Counted from the first letter of the stretch, positions 17,958 through 28,095 are shown. The stretch: 64,000 nucleotides of DNA from Collinsella sp. (GCA_019419625.1 DXZO01000069.1:4444-68443); one strand, 5' to 3'. The notes: generated from the sequence alone by a model not told the origin. Program-made: numbers and translations.

Positions 17958-18206
17958 GACTCCAACCCCCTTGATTCAGGTGTCTCCTTGCGGGAAGTTG
18001 GAGCATCGCACGTGGCGATAAATGAGTCCCAGTCGTCATGGTGGTGACAACCCCCCGCCTAACCGCGGGCATAGTAGTTCTTTGAAACGCTTCAGCAATT
18101 GAATTTTTTAACTCTTTATGCGCTCTTTATATTGCCCACTGCATGAGGCCCGAATATGCGGGTATCATCTTTCACCGAAAATAGTTTCTAGTGTTAGGGG
18201 TTTTCG

Positions 18207-18656
18207 GTGGAAGATACCGATTTCCATGAGCTTGGACGTCAGCTCTTAACTGAGTTTGGCAGCATGCATCATCGCATTTCGCGCTCTGCGGACAAAGCTC
18301 TCGGCGGCGAGATGGCTGTCATGCGCGCCCTCATGCTCGCTGGCGGTTCGCTCACGCCGAGCGAACTCGCAAATCGCGCCTGGGTCTCGAGTGCCCGCAT
18401 CGCCAATATCTTACGCACTCTCGAAGCCAAGGGCTGGGTCGAGCGCGAGCACTCAAAGACCGACCGTCGTCGTGTACACGTCACGATGACCGACAAGGGA
18501 TTCCAGAATCTCGAAATCAAACGTCGGGAATTCGAGGAGCGCACCGCGGCCTTCCTCGAGCAGCTCGGCGAAACAGATACCCAAGAGATGGTGCGCCTTC
18601 TAAGGCGTCTCAACGAAATTATCGACTGCAATCAAGAAAGGAGAAATGCCAAGTGA
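18207..18656 (+). CDS. MarR-family transcriptional regulator
   Basis: This 149-residue winged-helix protein starts at GTG 18207 after AGGGG. The DNA-binding region spans about 45-95 (LTPSELANRAWVSSARIANI then EAKGWVEREHSKTDRRRVHV), with the D-x-R-R wing typical of MarR. The last bases GTGA overlap the start of the first ABC exporter gene, so it is the regulator of this three-gene operon and probably represses it until a compound is bound. Confidence 0.92.
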   Translation: MEDTDFHELGRQLLTEFGSMHHRISRSADKALGGEMAVMRALMLAGGSLTPSELANRAWVSSARIANILRTLEAKGWVEREHSKTDRRRVHVTMTDKGFQNLEIKRREFEERTAAFLEQLGETDTQEMVRLLRRLNEIIDCNQERRNAK

Positions 18657-21019
18657 GGATTCTCAAGCTCTTTAAAAAGCATGTCCCATCACTGTTCGCA
18701 GCTATCGTACTTATCGTAATCAGCTGTAACGCCGATCTGGCACTGCCTACCTATATGAGCGACATCGTCGACGTGGGCGTGCAGCAAGGCGGCATCGCCT
18801 CGCCCGTGCCCGACACCATTCGTGCCGAATCGCTCGACGACCTCGAACTCTTTATGAGCGCCAAGGACGCCAAGACAGTAGAAGCTGCGTTTGGCAAGGC
18901 AGACAAAAACGGCATTCGCACGTACAGGGGAACCGAGGATGAGCGCGCCGACGGCGGCAAGATTGCCGATATCATGAGCCTGCCCGAGACCGTCGTCCTT
19001 TCGCTCAACCAAGGCATCGACGCCAGCTCCATGGGCGACATGATGGGCGCGTCCAGCGAGAAAGGCAACAGCGACGCCCAAGCCATGCCCACGCCCGAGC
19101 AAATGGCAGCGATGACGCCCGACCAGCTCGCCAAGATGCAGCAAAAGGCCGCAGCGGCGCAGAATATGCAAAAGCAGATTGATGCCGACGGCGGCAAGAT
19201 CACCATGAAGAGCCTGCGTCTAGGCGTTGAAGGCGGCCTAATCGACCAGGGCAAGCTCGTCGAGGGCGCCAACGGTATGGCGGACAAAATGGGCTCCATG
19301 TCGGGCTCCATCGTGACCCAACGCGCCGTGAGCTATGTGCAGGACGAGTACAAGGCACAGGGTATCGACCCCGCCGACGTGCAGAACGCCTACCTGGGCC
19401 GCATGGCGACCACGATGTTTGGTCTGTGCCTGATCTCACTGGTCGCCACCATCCTGACCGGTGCCGTGGCTTCGCGCACCGCCTGCTCCATCGCCCGCGA
19501 CCTGCGCCGCGAGACCTTCAACAAGGTCATGCACTTCTCGCCGGCCGAGGTGGGCAAGTTTAGCCAGGCCTCGCTCATCACCCGCTGCACCAACGACATT
19601 CAGCAGATTCAGATGGCCGCAACCCTGTTTATCCGCATGTGCCTCATGGCGCCCGTCATGGGCATCGTCGCCGTCATGCGCGTCCTGGCCAACCACACCG
19701 GCCTGGAGTGGACCATCGCCGTGGCCATCATCGCGGTCTCGGCCGTCGTCGGCGTGCTTATGGGCCTCACCATGCCCAAGTTCAAAAAGATGCAGAGCTT
19801 TGTGGACCGCGTGAACCTTACCGCCCGCGAGCTGCTCGACGGCCTTATGCCCATCCGCTCGTTTAACCGCGAGGAGCATGAGCTCGAGCGCTTTGACCAG
19901 GCGTCCCTCGACCTGATGACCACGCAGCTCTACACCAACCGCGCCATGAGCTTTATGATGCCGCTCATGATGCTCGTCATGAACTGCATCACCGTGCTTA
20001 TCGTCTGGTTTGGTGCGCAGGGCGTGTCCGACGGCGTGATGCAGGTCGGCAACATGATGGCGTTTATCTCCTACACCATGCAGATCGTCATGGCGTTTAT
20101 GATCCTCACCATGGTTTCGGTCATCCTGCCCCGCGCCGAGGTCGCAGCCGAGCGCGTGGAAGAGGTCATCACCTGTCCCACGAGCATCAACGACCCCGTC
20201 TCGCCCAAACTGCCCGCGGCCAACGCGCCGCGCGGTGAGCTCGCCTTCCACGACGTGAGCTTCCAGTATCCCGATGCCCGCGCCGATGTCATCAGCGGTG
20301 TGAACTTCACCACGCATGCCGGTCAGATGCTCGGCATCATTGGCTCCACGGGCTCGGGCAAGTCCACGCTCGTGCAGCTGATTCCGCGCTTATACGACGT
20401 CACGGGCGGCAGCATTTCGCTCGACGGCATCGACGTGCGCGACATGACCCTTTCCGAGCTGCGCCGCCGCATTGGTTACATCCCGCAGCAGGGTCGCCTG
20501 TTCTCGGGCACCGTGGAGAGCAACCTTAAGTTTGCCGGAGACATGGTAAGCGACGAGAACATGCACGAGGCCGCGCGCATCGCCCAAGCCGAGGACTTTA
20601 TCGCCGAGCGCGAAGGCGGCTACGACTCCCCCATCAGCCAGGGCGGCTCCAATGTTTCGGGCGGTCAGCGCCAGCGCCTGGCCATCGCCCGCGCGTTGGC
20701 CAAAAAGCCCGAGGTCGTGGTGTTCGATGACTCGTTTAGCGCCCTCGACTACAAGACCGACGCGCGTCTGCGCGAAGAGCTGGCCAAAAACGTTACCGAC
20801 GCCGCGCTCGTGGTCGTGGCCCAGCGCATCGCAACTATCATGCACGCCGACCAGATCATCGTGCTCGACGACGGCCACGTGGTGGGCACCGGCACGCACG
20901 AGGAGCTGCTGCACAGCTGCCCGGCATACCTGGAGATCGCACAGTCGCAGCTTTCCGCCAAGGAGCTGGGGCTCACCCAAGAAAAAATTGCAGCCGTTAT
21001 GGAAGGAGGCGAGCACTAA
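18653..21019 (+). CDS. ABC exporter subunit with degenerate nucleotide site
   Basis: This 788-residue half-transporter starts at GTG within the MarR stop. It has TM1 (about 15-33), an unusually long extracytoplasmic stretch at about 36-255 (Met/Ala/Gln-rich around 140-175), the remaining TM helices, then an ABC domain with Walker A GSTGSGKST (about 563) and signature VSGGQRQRL. Walker B reads VVVFDDS, with Asp in place of the catalytic Glu. This degenerate site is typical of one half of heterodimeric exporters such as BmrCD or TM287/288. Its partner follows with a one-base stop-start overlap. Confidence 0.93.
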   Translation: MRILKLFKKHVPSLFAAIVLIVISCNADLALPTYMSDIVDVGVQQGGIASPVPDTIRAESLDDLELFMSAKDAKTVEAAFGKADKNGIRTYRGTEDERADGGKIADIMSLPETVVLSLNQGIDASSMGDMMGASSEKGNSDAQAMPTPEQMAAMTPDQLAKMQQKAAAAQNMQKQIDADGGKITMKSLRLGVEGGLIDQGKLVEGANGMADKMGSMSGSIVTQRAVSYVQDEYKAQGIDPADVQNAYLGRMATTMFGLCLISLVATILTGAVASRTACSIARDLRRETFNKVMHFSPAEVGKFSQASLITRCTNDIQQIQMAATLFIRMCLMAPVMGIVAVMRVLANHTGLEWTIAVAIIAVSAVVGVLMGLTMPKFKKMQSFVDRVNLTARELLDGLMPIRSFNREEHELERFDQASLDLMTTQLYTNRAMSFMMPLMMLVMNCITVLIVWFGAQGVSDGVMQVGNMMAFISYTMQIVMAFMILTMVSVILPRAEVAAERVEEVITCPTSINDPVSPKLPAANAPRGELAFHDVSFQYPDARADVISGVNFTTHAGQMLGIIGSTGSGKSTLVQLIPRLYDVTGGSISLDGIDVRDMTLSELRRRIGYIPQQGRLFSGTVESNLKFAGDMVSDENMHEAARIAQAEDFIAEREGGYDSPISQGGSNVSGGQRQRLAIARALAKKPEVVVFDDSFSALDYKTDARLREELAKNVTDAALVVVAQRIATIMHADQIIVLDDGHVVGTGTHEELLHSCPAYLEIAQSQLSAKELGLTQEKIAAVMEGGEH

Positions 21020-22875
21020 TGGCAGACGAGACCAAGACTCAGATTCCCAAGCCCACCCGCCGGCGCGGTCCCATGGGCCGCATGGGTGGTATGGGCCGCG
21101 GCGAAAAGGCCAAGGACTTTAAGGGCACCATGAGGCAGCTGCTCGGCTATATCGGCCAGCACAAGATTGCCGTGTTTGCCGCCGTCGCCTTTGCCGTATG
21201 CTCGGTCATCTTTAACATTGTGGGACCCAAGGTGCTCGGCCAGGTTACTACCAAACTGTTCGAGGGCCTGGTTGCCAAGGTCAACGGCACCGGCGATGTC
21301 GACTTTGCCTGGATCGCCAAGACGCTCGGCTTTTTGCTCTGCCTGTACCTGGCAAGCTCTGTCTGCAGCCTCATCCAAGGCTGGCTTATGACCGGCGTCA
21401 CGCAAAAGATTTGCTACCGCATGCGCAAGGAGATCGCCGCCAAGATTGCTGTCGTGCCGATGAGCTACTTCAACGGCCACAGCAAGGGCGACGTGCTCAG
21501 CCGCATCACCAACGACGTCGACACGCTGGGTCAGTCACTCAACCAGAGCGTGACGCAGCTCATCACGTCGGTAACGCAGATTATCGGCGTGCTCGTCATG
21601 ATGCTGTCGATCAGCTTGCCGCTTACCGGCGTCACCGTGCTCACGCTGCCGGCAGCCGCGATTATCCTGACCGTGATGATTCACTTCTCGCAGCCGTACT
21701 TCCGCGAGCAACAGCAGGTCTTGGGCACCGTCAACGGCATTATCGAGGAGGACTTTGCCGGCCAGAACGTCATTCAGGTGTTCGACCGCGCCGAGGCCTC
21801 GATCGAGGAGTTCGACCGTCAAAACGACCGCCTCTTTATTAGTGGCTGGCGCTCGCAGTTCCTGTCGGGCCTGATGATGCCGCTTATGAGCTTGGTGGGC
21901 AACATGGGCTACGTGGGCGTCGTCGTGGTGGGCGCGCAACTCGCGCTGACCGGCAATGCCACGCCCGGCGACATTCAGAGCTTTATCCAGTACGTTCGCA
22001 ACTTTACGCAACCCGTGCAGCAGCTGGGCAACGTGAGCAACACGATGCAGTCGATGGCCGCTGCCACCGAGCGCGTCTTTGAGTTCCTGGCCGCTCCCGA
22101 GGAGGAGCAAAAGGCCGACGCGCAGATTCCCGAAAAGCGCCCCGGCCACGTGGAGTTCGACCATGTCAAGTTTGGCTACACGCCCGACAAGACCATCATC
22201 CACGACTTTAGCTGCGAGGCGCAGCCCGGCCAGACCATTGCCATCGTCGGTCCCACCGGTGCCGGCAAGACCACACTCATCAAGCTGCTGCAGCGCTTCT
22301 ACGATGTGGACGGCGGTTCGCTGCGCGTCGAGGGTGTCGACGTGCGAGACTGGGATCGCGCGGCGCTGCGCGGCGAGTTTGCCATGGTGCTGCAGGATAC
22401 CTGGCTGTTTAACGGCACCATCCGCGAGAACATCCGCTACGGACGCCCCGATGCGACCGACGCCGAGGTCGAGGCCGCCGCACGCGCCGCACGCTGCGAC
22501 CACTTTATCCATACGCTCGCCGGCGGGTACGATTTTATGATCAACGAGGAGGGCACTAACCTGTCGCAGGGTCAGCGCCAGCTCGTGACCATCGCCCGCG
22601 CCATTTTGGCCGACCGTCCGGCGCTGATTTTGGACGAGGCGACCTCCAACGTCGATACCCGCACCGAGGAGCTCATCCAGCGCGCCATGGATGCGCTGAT
22701 GCAGGGCCGCACGAGCTTTGTCATCGCGCATCGCCTGTCCACGATCCGCAACGCCGACGTGATCTTGGTGATTCGCGACGGCGACATCGTCGAGAAGGGC
22801 ACGCACGACGAGCTGCTCGCCCAAGGCGGCTTCTACGCCGACCTGTACAATTCGCAGTTCGACGAAGCGGCGTAA
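21019..22875 (+). CDS. ABC exporter subunit with canonical nucleotide site
   Basis: This 618-residue half-transporter has a basic N-terminus rich in Arg/Gly/Met (RRRGPMGRMGGMGRGEKAKD), six TM helices over about 45-330, Walker A GPTGAGKTT (about 412), signature LSQGQRQLV and Walker B LILDEATSNVD with the catalytic Glu intact. Together with the preceding subunit it should form a heterodimer with one hydrolytic site, exporting drugs, lipids or peptides. A strong terminator follows. Confidence 0.95.
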   Translation: MADETKTQIPKPTRRRGPMGRMGGMGRGEKAKDFKGTMRQLLGYIGQHKIAVFAAVAFAVCSVIFNIVGPKVLGQVTTKLFEGLVAKVNGTGDVDFAWIAKTLGFLLCLYLASSVCSLIQGWLMTGVTQKICYRMRKEIAAKIAVVPMSYFNGHSKGDVLSRITNDVDTLGQSLNQSVTQLITSVTQIIGVLVMMLSISLPLTGVTVLTLPAAAIILTVMIHFSQPYFREQQQVLGTVNGIIEEDFAGQNVIQVFDRAEASIEEFDRQNDRLFISGWRSQFLSGLMMPLMSLVGNMGYVGVVVVGAQLALTGNATPGDIQSFIQYVRNFTQPVQQLGNVSNTMQSMAAATERVFEFLAAPEEEQKADAQIPEKRPGHVEFDHVKFGYTPDKTIIHDFSCEAQPGQTIAIVGPTGAGKTTLIKLLQRFYDVDGGSLRVEGVDVRDWDRAALRGEFAMVLQDTWLFNGTIRENIRYGRPDATDAEVEAAARAARCDHFIHTLAGGYDFMINEEGTNLSQGQRQLVTIARAILADRPALILDEATSNVDTRTEELIQRAMDALMQGRTSFVIAHRLSTIRNADVILVIRDGDIVEKGTHDELLAQGGFYADLYNSQFDEAA

Positions 22876-22906
22876 ATTCTGCCGCAGGGAACGAATAACG
22901 CCCGAG

Positions 22907-22945
22907 AACGGGGGCGCAGGACAGCCTGCGCCCCCGTTTTTTGTT
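22907..22945 (+). terminator. Rho-independent terminator of the ABC exporter operon
   Basis: GGGGGCGCAGG and CCTGCGCCCCC form an 11-bp stem followed by GTTTTTTG. Confidence 0.92.
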
Positions 22946-23002
22946 CTGCGGCCCTCGAACCGCCTCCCCTGGGACCTGATTGACGCCCTCCCTCAAGGCC
23001 CC

Positions 23003-23232
23003 GTGGACAAAAAATGGCAAATATGAGTACTGTCACCTTTTTAGTAACAGCCAAAACTGCCCCAAACGACCTCATTGCGGCCTAGATATGCCTTCAAATT
23101 GATCAAAATGCCCGGTAGCATGCTTCTGTGTGCCAACGTTAATGAACATATTTACTGTTGTGTCTATTATCTTGTAAGATCGATATGATACTACGCTAGC
23201 AACAGTACTCATATTTGCCATTTTTTGCCCAC
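23003..23232. repeat. Long inverted repeat with 168-bp spacer
   Basis: The arms 23003-23033 and 23202-23232 are 31-bp inverted copies with two mismatches (core AAATATGAGTACTGT / ACAGTACTCATATTT). The AT-rich spacer shows no ORF I trust. It lies in the gene-free stretch 22876-23510. Three more elements with private arms and similar spacing occur at 24872, 39798 and 57221. Confidence 0.85.
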
Positions 23233-23289
23233 AGGACTTAGAGAACGCCAAAAAATCTAGCAATGCCAGCGAGCAAACCGCGTCAGCCG

Positions 23290-23440
23290 ATGCAAGGAGT
23301 GTCCCCAAGTGCCGGCAGATAAGGAACGTCCCTAACTGCCAGGTTTGAAAGGTAGTCATTGGGGACGTTCTTAAACGACTAGTCAAACAAGAACGTCCCC
23401 AACGACTACTCATTTAAGTACGTCCCCAATGAGTGCCCCT
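23290..23440. repeat. REP-like mosaic block 1
   Basis: The block contains AAGGAGTGTCCCCAAGTGCC, GGAACGTCCC, then GTAGTCATTGGGGACGTTCTT with its inverted partner AAGAACGTCCCC (23352-23405), then CATTTAAGTACGTCCCCAATG. All parts recur in the block at 39713-40203. The arrangement resembles REP/BIME sequences mobilised by REP-associated tyrosine transposases; no such gene is in the window. Confidence 0.8.
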
Positions 23441-23510
23441 GGAGCAAGACAACGCCGCAGGTAGAGGGCGGACAGCGAGCGCCGTTACGCGGGTTGGTAA
23501 ACCCGCGTAA

Positions 23511-24542
23511 CTAAATACGTTCCGCGATCTCGTGAATGAGGTAGTCGGTCTTTTCCCAGCCCAGGCACGGATCGGTGATCGACTTGCCAAAGACGCCGCC
23601 GTCGACCGGCTGGTTGCCGTCCTCAAGGTAGGACTCGATCATAAAGCCCTTGACCAGCCTGGAGATGGCTTCGTTGCGGCGGCAGCTGTCGAGCACCTCC
23701 TTGCAAATGCGATACTGCTCCAGCGGACGCTTGCCCGAGTTGTCATGGTTGCAGTCGATGACCGCCGCTGGGTTGGCATAACCGGCGTGCTCGGTGTAGC
23801 GCTCGGCAAGACGCTCCAGATGCTCGTAGTGGTAGTTAGGGTAGGTGCGGCCGTCGAGGCCAATGTAGCCGCGCATGACGGCGTGCGCGAGCGGATTGCC
23901 GTCGCACTCGACCTCCCAGTTGCGGAAGATAAAACTCTGGTGCGCCTGGGCGGCGTAGATGGAGTTGAGCATGACGGTGGTGGAGCCGGCAGTGGGGTTC
24001 TTCATGCCCACGGGTACCGAAATGCCGCTCGACACCAGGCGATGCTCCTGGTTCTCGACCGAGCGCGCGCCCACGGCAACGTAGCTCAGCAAGTCGACGA
24101 GGCACTGGTAGTTGGACGGGTAGAGCATCTCGTCAGCGGTGAAGAAGCCCGTCTCCTCGATGACGCGCAGGTGCATGTGGCGGATGGCCTTGACGCCCTC
24201 GAGCAGGTCGTCGGGAGCCTCGGGGTTGGGGTTGTGCAGCAGACCCTTGTAGCCGGTGCCCTTGGTGCGCGGCTTGTTGGTATAGGCGCGCGGAATGATG
24301 ATGAGCTTGTCCTTGACCTCCTCGGCGGTCTTGGCCAGTCGGTTCATGTACTCAAGCACCGAGTCCTCGCGGTCGGCAGAGCACGGACCGATGATAAGCA
24401 CCTTGCGTGCGTCCTCGCCGGTAAAGACTTTGGCGACCTCGGCGTCAAATGCCTGCTTTTTGGCGGTAAGCTCGGCAGAAAGTGGCATTTCCTCGCGGAT
24501 CTCCATGGGGATCGGCAACTTGCGTTTGAATTCCATGGCCAT
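23511..24542 (-). CDS. 3-deoxy-7-phosphoheptulonate synthase (DAHP synthase, AroFGH type)
   Basis: This 343-residue enzyme condenses PEP and erythrose-4-phosphate, the first shikimate step. Family signatures are LIIGPCSADREDS (PEP site), PRAYTNKPRTKGTGYKGL (shortened), VGARSVENQEHR, GMKNPT, and IDCNHDNSGK. The start at 24542 follows GGAGG by 5 bp. It stands alone, leftward, between two repeat-rich gaps. Which aromatic amino acid inhibits it cannot be read here. Confidence 0.94.
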   Translation of the reverse strand: MAMEFKRKLPIPMEIREEMPLSAELTAKKQAFDAEVAKVFTGEDARKVLIIGPCSADREDSVLEYMNRLAKTAEEVKDKLIIIPRAYTNKPRTKGTGYKGLLHNPNPEAPDDLLEGVKAIRHMHLRVIEETGFFTADEMLYPSNYQCLVDLLSYVAVGARSVENQEHRLVSSGISVPVGMKNPTAGSTTVMLNSIYAAQAHQSFIFRNWEVECDGNPLAHAVMRGYIGLDGRTYPNYHYEHLERLAERYTEHAGYANPAAVIDCNHDNSGKRPLEQYRICKEVLDSCRRNEAISRLVKGFMIESYLEDGNQPVDGGVFGKSITDPCLGWEKTDYLIHEIAERI

Positions 24543-25103
24543 AGGGGCCTCCTCAATCTATAGAAAGAGCAATAAGCGTATTGTCGAGTGCTCGGCATTA
24601 TCCGCTGTCGCACGCTAAAGTGCAAGCACAGCCTACTAAAAAGGGAATGAATCGACACAAGAGCCCGCTCACCACGAGAGTGGATAATCTCCCGTTTTTG
24701 GCCCATGTTCGCGCTCAAAGTGGGAGATTATCCACTCTCGTCGGGCAAGCGTCCAAAAACCCACACCGACCAAAAAGGGACGGGTTTATTTTGGCAGGTT
24801 TTATCTGGGCAAACGTCAACAGCCGTAGGAGAGCTGCTTTCCCTCGCGGCGATCTTCTAACAGAAAAACTGAGTGAGTAGGCTTTTTGCAGGAGGCGAAG
24901 CACGACCAAATGCGCCACAGTTCTGACCTGCGGTTTTGTTGGGCGCTACCCGCGATGTGCTCGGCAGATCCAAAAAAGCCTACTCACTTGCATCTGAGAT
25001 GCTCTAGATACGCAAAATACCGCCGCGAAAGGAGCCCAGCTCCCTTCGCGGCGATCGTTCGCTCTGGTTTTGCGGCGGTTTTGCCGCTTGTTACCGCCGC
25101 CTG
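24543..25103. repeat. Gene-free stretch with three repeat types
   Basis: No gene is seen in 561 bp. It contains the hairpin 24674-24741 with 20-bp arms (ACGAGAGTGGATAATCTCCC and complement), which recurs in reverse orientation at 40095-40162. It also contains 24770-24817, the inverted copy of bases 345-390, and 24872-24988, arms AGTGAGTAGGCTTTTT with 85 bp between. The spacer of the last holds CCTGCGGTTTTGTT, shared with the element at 57221-57372. Confidence 0.85.
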
Positions 25104-27320
25104 TTACTCGCTGTAACGGGTGGCGATGGCAGCTTGTACCATGCCGGTGCTCATGAGGTACGTCACCAGGAAGTAGCCACCGTATGCTGCCAGGAAGATT
25201 GCACAGGTGAGGCCCACGGTGCCGCCGATGCTCATATCACCGAATACGCTCACCAGCTCGATGATCACCTTAAGCGCCACAAAGGAGTGCGCCAGGCCCA
25301 CTGCCAGCGGGAACAGGAAGAACACCGCTTGCTGCGCCATCACCGAATGCCGGATCTGACGGTCGTCACAGCCAATCTGTGCCAGCACACGATAACTGCG
25401 GCTACCGTCGGCCACGTTGGAGAGCTGCTGGATCGACAGTATCGCCGCGCACGCAACGACCAGTACAAAGCCAATGTAGATGGCCAGATAGCTAATCATG
25501 CCGTTCATCTGCGCCGCCGTCGTATACATCTCGGTACGCGTGATGAAGACTCCCCATGACCCCGGCTCCTTGCCGTCAACGAGCAGATTGTCGAGCAAGG
25601 TGTATTTAATGCTCTCGTCTGCCTCGGTCGTATCCATCCCCTGTTTGTAATTAACGAGCAGATTACTGGAATACGGCTGCAGATTAAGTTGGGACAACAG
25701 CTCGTCGGCAACGACGACGGTACCCGGATTACTGCCCATCGCCGAGTTGGCGATGGCAGCCGTATCCTCGTCCGACTTGTCGCCAGCGGGCTTGAGCGTA
25801 TGCCCGCCCAAGGTAAGGGCATGGCCGCCAGCCATATACTTGGTGTACAGGTCGCCCAGTTCACCACCCATATCACACGTGAGCAGATACTGGTCGCGGC
25901 CAATGCTCACCGGCTCCTCGCCCATCATCTGGCGCAGCTTGTTGTACTGGCTCGCTGGCGTCACAAACAAACCCATCGCATCGGCATTGCTTCCCTCGAG
26001 CGCCCTGGGAAGCTTTTCTCCCATGGCCTTGCACATCTCACCCGCCACCACCGAGGGGCCCGAGCCGCCAAGCGGGTAACTCAGATACGAATCGATCTGC
26101 ACATGCTCACCGGCAACATCGGCGATATTGACCTTCTTGCCGGTCTTGTCGTTGTTGTCCGCCGACTTGCGCTCGCCATGCCATGGCTCGCCATGCCATG
26201 CAGCGTACAAATCGACCGTTGCATCGGCCAGCACCATGCGATCGGCCTCAGACGGATTGACATACTCCTTGTAGTAGTCGAGCGTTTCGGGCGTGTAATA
26301 GACATACGTCTGAGACACGTCAACAGGGTTATAGCGCTCCAGGTTTTCGTTCATCACGTTGGCAATCGACATACCGCAGGTCACCGAGGTAATGGCCAAA
26401 AACAGGATCATCGCGATGACGCCCATCGAAAAGCACACCGTATTGACCTTGGCCGAAAGCTGGCGCACGGTAAACATGTTGAGGCCGCGCCAGTACACGC
26501 CGCGCAGGCTCTGCAGCAGCTTGATGAGCATGCCCGAGAGTCCCCAGAACAGCGCAAAGGTACCCACTGTAACCATAGCGGTCGTAATGCCAAACTGGTT
26601 CATGGCCTCTTGTAGCTTGCTGTCCGTCGCGGTTAGCGGGAACCCATCACGTAGCAGACGGTAATAGGCCACGCCCACAAGCACCACGCCCACGGCAAAG
26701 ATGGCAATCGCGATCCAGGGGTTGCGTGTCTTGATGCTCTCGTTGCGACGCTCGGCACCCATGAGCTCGATGAGTTTGGTACGACGCACAGCGCGAAGGT
26801 TCAGCAGTAGCGTGAGCACAAACATCACGAGCATGCAGGCAAGGGTCAGGTTGAACGCATGCACCGAGAAAAAGAAGTGGAAATTGGCGATCTGTGTCTT
26901 AAAGAGCGAGGCCGTAAAGAACGTCATGAGCTGGGAGAGTCCCACACCCAGCACAATGCCGGCGACAAAGGCCACGACCGATACTATCACGGTCTCGAGC
27001 GCCATGATCGTGGCGACGCGCCCGCGCCCCATGCCGAGCACCTGGTACAGGCCAAACTCCTTCTTGCGGCGTTTCATGATGAAGTTGTTGGCGTACACCA
27101 TCAAAAAGGCCATGACGCCGGCCAAAAAGTACGTCAGGTAGCCGAGCATGCTGCCCATAACCTGTGCCAAGCCCTCTTCATCGATTCCGGCGATGTCGAC
27201 CTGCATCGAGATGGTGTTAAAGGCATAGAAGACCGTGACGCCCAGGGTGAGCGTCAAAAGGTAGACGAGGTAGTCGCGGCCGGCGCGGCGGACGTTGCCC
27301 CAAGCGAGTTTACAGAGCAT
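25104..27320 (-). CDS. FtsX-like ABC permease (BceB-type)
   Basis: This 738-residue membrane protein has a four-helix FtsX unit near the N-terminus (LAWGNVRRAGRDYLVYLLTL, then KRRKKEFGLYQVLGMG), further helices to about 330, a large extracytoplasmic domain of about 250 residues, and a second FtsX unit at the C-terminus. This layout matches BceB/MacB-like permeases that remove or sense peptide antibiotics. I start at ATG 27320, which has GAGG upstream; a GTG at 27332 is possible. The gene overlaps its ATPase gene by 11 bp. No two-component system is adjacent. Confidence 0.9.
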   Translation of the reverse strand: MLCKLAWGNVRRAGRDYLVYLLTLTLGVTVFYAFNTISMQVDIAGIDEEGLAQVMGSMLGYLTYFLAGVMAFLMVYANNFIMKRRKKEFGLYQVLGMGRGRVATIMALETVIVSVVAFVAGIVLGVGLSQLMTFFTASLFKTQIANFHFFFSVHAFNLTLACMLVMFVLTLLLNLRAVRRTKLIELMGAERRNESIKTRNPWIAIAIFAVGVVLVGVAYYRLLRDGFPLTATDSKLQEAMNQFGITTAMVTVGTFALFWGLSGMLIKLLQSLRGVYWRGLNMFTVRQLSAKVNTVCFSMGVIAMILFLAITSVTCGMSIANVMNENLERYNPVDVSQTYVYYTPETLDYYKEYVNPSEADRMVLADATVDLYAAWHGEPWHGERKSADNNDKTGKKVNIADVAGEHVQIDSYLSYPLGGSGPSVVAGEMCKAMGEKLPRALEGSNADAMGLFVTPASQYNKLRQMMGEEPVSIGRDQYLLTCDMGGELGDLYTKYMAGGHALTLGGHTLKPAGDKSDEDTAAIANSAMGSNPGTVVVADELLSQLNLQPYSSNLLVNYKQGMDTTEADESIKYTLLDNLLVDGKEPGSWGVFITRTEMYTTAAQMNGMISYLAIYIGFVLVVACAAILSIQQLSNVADGSRSYRVLAQIGCDDRQIRHSVMAQQAVFFLFPLAVGLAHSFVALKVIIELVSVFGDMSIGGTVGLTCAIFLAAYGGYFLVTYLMSTGMVQAAIATRYSE

Positions 27321-28095
27321 CGGAGCCCTCACCGCCCATCATGGCAACGACCTCCATAATGCGGTCGAAGAACTCTCGGCGGTCGGTGTCGCCGCGGCGC
27401 AGCTCGGTGAAGATCTTGCCGTCGCGGATAAATAGCACACGGCTCGTGTAGCTGGCGGCAAAGCTGTCGTGCGTGACCATGAGCACGGTGGCGCGTAGGC
27501 GGCGGTTAAGGGCCTCCAGGCTCTCGAGCAGCAGACGAGCGCTCTTGGAATCGAGGGCGCCGGTGGGTTCGTCGGCCATGATCATAGTGGGGTCGGTGAC
27601 GAGTGCGCGAGCCGCGGCAACGCGCTGCTGCTGACCGCCGGACATCTGGTAGGGATACTTATCGAGCACCTGGCTGATAGACAGACGCGCAGCCACATCC
27701 TGCACGCGGGTCGAGATCTCTGCCGAGTTCGTGCGGGCGATGGTGAGCGGCAGGGCGATGTTCTCGCGTGCTGTGAGCGTATCGAGCAGGTTGGAGTCCT
27801 GGAAGATAAAGCCCAGCTCCTCGCGGCGGAACTGCGAGAGCTTGGCCTGCTTCATGCGTGTAACGTCCTGCCCGTTGATGCGGATGGCGCCGCTCGTGGC
27901 GCTATCGATGGTCGAGACGCAGTTGAGCAACGTCGACTTGCCCGAGCCCGAGGCACCCATGATGCCAACAAATTCGCCGCGGTTGACGGTAAAGCTGACG
28001 TCGTTGAGCGCGCGGGTCACGTTGCCCAGCGCTCCATATACCTTTTCGAGATGCGCGACCTCCAGTACCGGGGTCGCCATGTGCGTGGTTTGCAT
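27310..28095 (-). CDS. ABC transporter ATP-binding protein (BceA/MacB type)
   Basis: This 261-residue ATPase has Walker A GASGSGKST (about 49-57), Q-loop FIFQDSNLLDTLTARENI, signature MSGGQQQRVAAARAL, Walker B MIMADEPTGALD and H-loop MVTHD. The insertion pattern after the signature fits the MacB/LolD/BceA group. It powers the overlapping permease. AAAGGA precedes the start at 28095. Confidence 0.94.
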   Translation of the reverse strand: MQTTHMATPVLEVAHLEKVYGALGNVTRALNDVSFTVNRGEFVGIMGASGSGKSTLLNCVSTIDSATSGAIRINGQDVTRMKQAKLSQFRREELGFIFQDSNLLDTLTARENIALPLTIARTNSAEISTRVQDVAARLSISQVLDKYPYQMSGGQQQRVAAARALVTDPTMIMADEPTGALDSKSARLLLESLEALNRRLRATVLMVTHDSFAASYTSRVLFIRDGKIFTELRRGDTDRREFFDRIMEVVAMMGGEGSDAL

